From an uncultured Prevotella sp. (GTDB lineage Bacteria > Bacteroidota > Bacteroidia > Bacteroidales > Bacteroidaceae): a stretch of DNA of 7,720 nucleotides. The stretch covers positions 1-7,720 of the forward strand of contig CALZMK010000058.1 in the NCBI GenBank assembly GCA_945788545.1, written 5' to 3'. A program made the position numbers and the translations under genes. Below are positions 6,523 to 7,720 of this stretch, in pieces (positions within the stretch are counted from its first letter, which is position 1; each line of letters opens with the position of its first letter). The notes beneath the pieces were generated by a model. That model searched no databases and was not told the origin of the DNA. It saw only the letters and a program-made list of their open reading frames with translations.

Positions 6523-6578
6523 ATCTTTAAATCTTTAATATTTTAATCTTTTAATTTTTTAATCTTTTAATTCTTCAA
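6523..6578. repeat. Seven-unit 8-bp tandem repeat filling the rsmI-lipoprotein gap
   Basis: Read on the minus strand, the gap is seven consecutive 8-mers: TTGAAGAA, TTAAAAGA, TTAAAAAA, TTAAAAGA, TTAAAATA, TTAAAGAT, TTAAAGAT, then the ATG. Six of the seven begin TTAAA and the first is the most diverged. The array starts at the base after the rsmI stop codon and ends at the base before the lipoprotein start, 7 x 8 = 56 bp exactly. Purine/A-rich sequence upstream of a start codon is known to favour translation in Bacteroidetes, where Shine-Dalgarno sites are weak. Confidence 0.8.
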
Positions 6579-7343
6579 CTAAAGCCCTCGCTTTAATTGA
6601 TACTTGCTCTTCTTTCTTGGCACATCCTCCGACGACTCTGCCTCAACCTCTTTCTGAGCCACAACTGTATCAGGATTGGCTCCACCCACAATAAGCACAA
6701 TCTCGCCTCGGGGTTCCTGATCAGAGAAATGTTGAGCGAGAGAACTGAGAGTGCCCCTCTGGCAATCCTCATGAATCTTGGATATCTCGCGGCATACACA
6801 AGCCGGACGCTCAGCGCCAAACACCTCCGCCATCTGATTGAGAGTCTTCACCAAGCGACGGGGCGACTCATAGAATATCATCGTGCGCTGCTCATATCGC
6901 AATGACTCCATCTTGGTTTGCCTGCCTTTTTTCTGTGGCAAGAATCCCTCGAAGGCAAAACGGTCGCAAGGCATTCCACTCGTCACAAGTGCCGGAACGA
7001 AGGCAGTGGCTCCTGGAAGCGTGAACACATCTATGCCAGCCTTGGCAGCCTCGCGCACAAGGAAAAAGCCTGGGTCACTGATTCCTGGGGTACCGGCATC
7101 GCTTATCAGGGCTATGTTCTGCCCTCCCCTCAGTCGATCCACCACTGATGCAGATGTCTCGTGCTCATTAAACTTATGATGCGACATCAACCGGTTTTCA
7201 ATACCGAAATGCTTCAGCAGAACACCTGACGTGCGGGTGTCCTCGGCCAGTATCAGATCCACTTCCTTTAGTATCCTTATGGCCCTGAATGTCATATCCT
7301 CCATGTTGCCCACCGGGGTGGGAATGATGTATAATGTGCCCAT
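6579..7343 (-). CDS. rsmI: 16S rRNA (cytidine1402-2'-O)-methyltransferase RsmI
   Basis: RsmI uses S-adenosylmethionine to 2'-O-methylate C1402 in the ribosomal P-site region of 16S rRNA, acting together with RsmH, which adds the N4 methyl. The 254-residue protein shows the tetrapyrrole-methylase-type fold signatures of the family: PTPVGN (8-13), AEDTR (33-37), SDAGTPGISDPG (81-92, the cofactor loop), LPGATA (109-114), FEGFLP (131-136), FYESPRR (157-163) and GEIVLIVGG (213-221). The tail after 222 is charged and Lys-rich and shorter than in E. coli (286 residues), which is usual for Bacteroidetes. I chose the ATG at 7343 because family members begin MGTLYI-PTP-GN. The frame extends upstream to a TTG at 7364, but this lies at or before the predicted transcript start. 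It is the first gene of a probable two-gene operon with the lipoprotein. Confidence 0.95.
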   Translation of the reverse strand: MGTLYIIPTPVGNMEDMTFRAIRILKEVDLILAEDTRTSGVLLKHFGIENRLMSHHKFNEHETSASVVDRLRGGQNIALISDAGTPGISDPGFFLVREAAKAGIDVFTLPGATAFVPALVTSGMPCDRFAFEGFLPQKKGRQTKMESLRYEQRTMIFYESPRRLVKTLNQMAEVFGAERPACVCREISKIHEDCQRGTLSSLAQHFSDQEPRGEIVLIVGGANPDTVVAQKEVEAESSEDVPRKKSKYQLKRGL

Positions 7344-7351
7344 ATTGGCTA

Positions 7352-7383
7352 CAAATGTACACAATTATCGGCAAAGTATCAAA
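7352..7383 (-). promoter_or_regulatory. Candidate promoter of rsmI (near-leaderless transcript)
   Basis: On the minus strand TTTG at 7383-7380 (at the end of an A/T run) and TACATTTG at 7359-7352 are 20 bp apart, matching the Bacteroidetes -33/-7 consensus. Transcription would begin about 4-7 bases beyond the -7 element, at roughly 7345-7348. That leaves only a few bases before the rsmI ATG at 7343. Confidence 0.55.
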
Positions 7384-7398
7384 AAAAACAGCAAAATC

Positions 7399-7430
7399 TT
7401 TGCAAATTTTAATTACGTTTTGTAATTTTG
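7399..7430 (+). promoter_or_regulatory. Bacteroidetes-type promoter of the AI-2E-family gene
   Basis: TTTG (7399-7402) and TAATTTTG (7423-7430) are 20 bp apart, a full consensus match. The leader would be about 37 nt and ends AAGGAAAT before the ATG. The AAGGAA is only 2 nt from the start codon, too close for a normal Shine-Dalgarno interaction. The -33 box lies 15 bp from that of the divergent rsmI promoter. Confidence 0.75.
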
Positions 7431-7470
7431 CACCCAAAAGTCAGATAACTTAACATATATATAAGGAAAT

Positions 7471-7720
7471 ATGCTGGAGAAGACTATCACATTCGACCGC
7501 TTTGTAAGAGGCATGCTCATCACATTTTTGGTGGGAGCCATCCTCTTTGTGACCAACTATCTGAGCAGTGTATTGCTGCCCTTTTTCATAGCATGGCTGT
7601 TGGCCTACCTGCTCTATCCTATTGTAAAGTTCGTGCAACACAAGTTGCACGTGCCTGGACGCGTATTATCCATCATCGTCACACTATTGTTTGTGATTGG
7701 CGTGATTGCAGGTATCATTT
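7471..7720 (+). CDS. AI-2E/PerM-family membrane transporter, N-terminal part (3' end outside the window)
   Basis: An open frame from the ATG at 7471 runs to the right edge for 83 codons without a stop. It starts MLEKTITFDRFVRG and continues with hydrophobic segments at about 15-30 (MLITFLVGAILFVTNY), 33-53 (LPFFIAWLLAYLLYPIVKFV region) and 66-83 (VLSIIVTLLFVIGVIAGII). The sequence SSVLLPFFIAWLLAYLLYPIV is characteristic of the N-terminal helices of AI-2E (PF01594) transporters, polytopic inner-membrane proteins of about 350-400 residues. Known members include the AI-2 exporter TqsA, Na+/H+ antiporters and many of unknown substrate, so the substrate is not assigned. It is transcribed divergently from rsmI and has its own promoter. 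Confidence 0.85.
   Translation, partial: MLEKTITFDRFVRGMLITFLVGAILFVTNYLSSVLLPFFIAWLLAYLLYPIVKFVQHKLHVPGRVLSIIVTLLFVIGVIAGII

Noticed and set aside
6597..6905. 102-codon plus-strand frame inside rsmI
   Set aside because: Antisense shadow of a clearly recognised rsmI; no promoter or coding signature.
7344..7364. N-terminal extension of RsmI from a TTG codon at 7364
   Set aside because: The added residues MCTFVAN are not part of the family; proteins start at MGTLYI, and the predicted transcript begins downstream of the TTG.
7450..7650. 66-codon minus-strand frame at the right end
   Set aside because: Antisense to the AI-2E-family gene, whose membrane segments and promoter are clear.

Overview
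The window looks like a Bacteroidales chromosome, most likely Prevotellaceae. A SusC/SusD outer-membrane pair, lipoproteins with short N-terminal signal peptides, the absence of strong Shine-Dalgarno sites and four promoters of the Bacteroidetes sigma-ABfr type (TTTG or TTG, 19-20 bp, TAnnTTTG) all agree. The family-level placement rests on protein style only and is less certain.

Layout. Positions 1-1097 hold the C-terminal third of a SusC/RagA TonB-dependent receptor, followed after 20 nt by a complete SusD/RagB lipoprotein gene (1118-2554). Together they form a nutrient-import pair for an unidentified substrate. No glycosidase or other enzyme follows susD, so the operon ends there at a hairpin. 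Positions 2555-5673 hold two separate same-strand genes for ATPase_2-type (archaeal-ATPase-like) P-loop proteins. The first (2844-3965) has an ATPase core plus a winged helix. The second (4147-5592) has the same core plus a C-terminal DUF234 PD-(D/E)xK-type nuclease domain. Each has its own promoter, its own operator-like repeat cluster and its own downstream hairpin. Positions 5674-7343 on the minus strand hold rsmI (16S rRNA C1402 2'-O-methyltransferase) and then a coiled-coil lipoprotein gene, with a 56-bp gap made of seven 8-bp units. From 7471 a divergent gene for an AI-2E/PerM-family membrane protein runs off the right edge.

The most notable structure is non-coding. A hairpin with 11-nt arms (AAGGTGCAGCC / GGCTGCACCTT) and an 11-nt loop (CCGATTGCCGA) occurs after susD, after ATPase 1 and after ATPase 2. 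Copies 1 and 3 are identical over 33 bp, and copy 2 keeps the loop while its stem has two mismatches. The DUF234 gene's promoter is embedded in a cluster of three alternating TGCGCGAA half-sites, the third of which overlaps the -33 box. The ATPase 1 promoter is preceded by a 34-bp-spaced direct repeat and a 14-bp palindrome. The two ATPase genes therefore look like self-contained promoter-gene-hairpin units placed between a SusCD locus and a housekeeping operon. Whether they form a working system, and whether they are mobile, is inference. Both belong to families that are multiplied in Bacteroidetes genomes and poorly understood.
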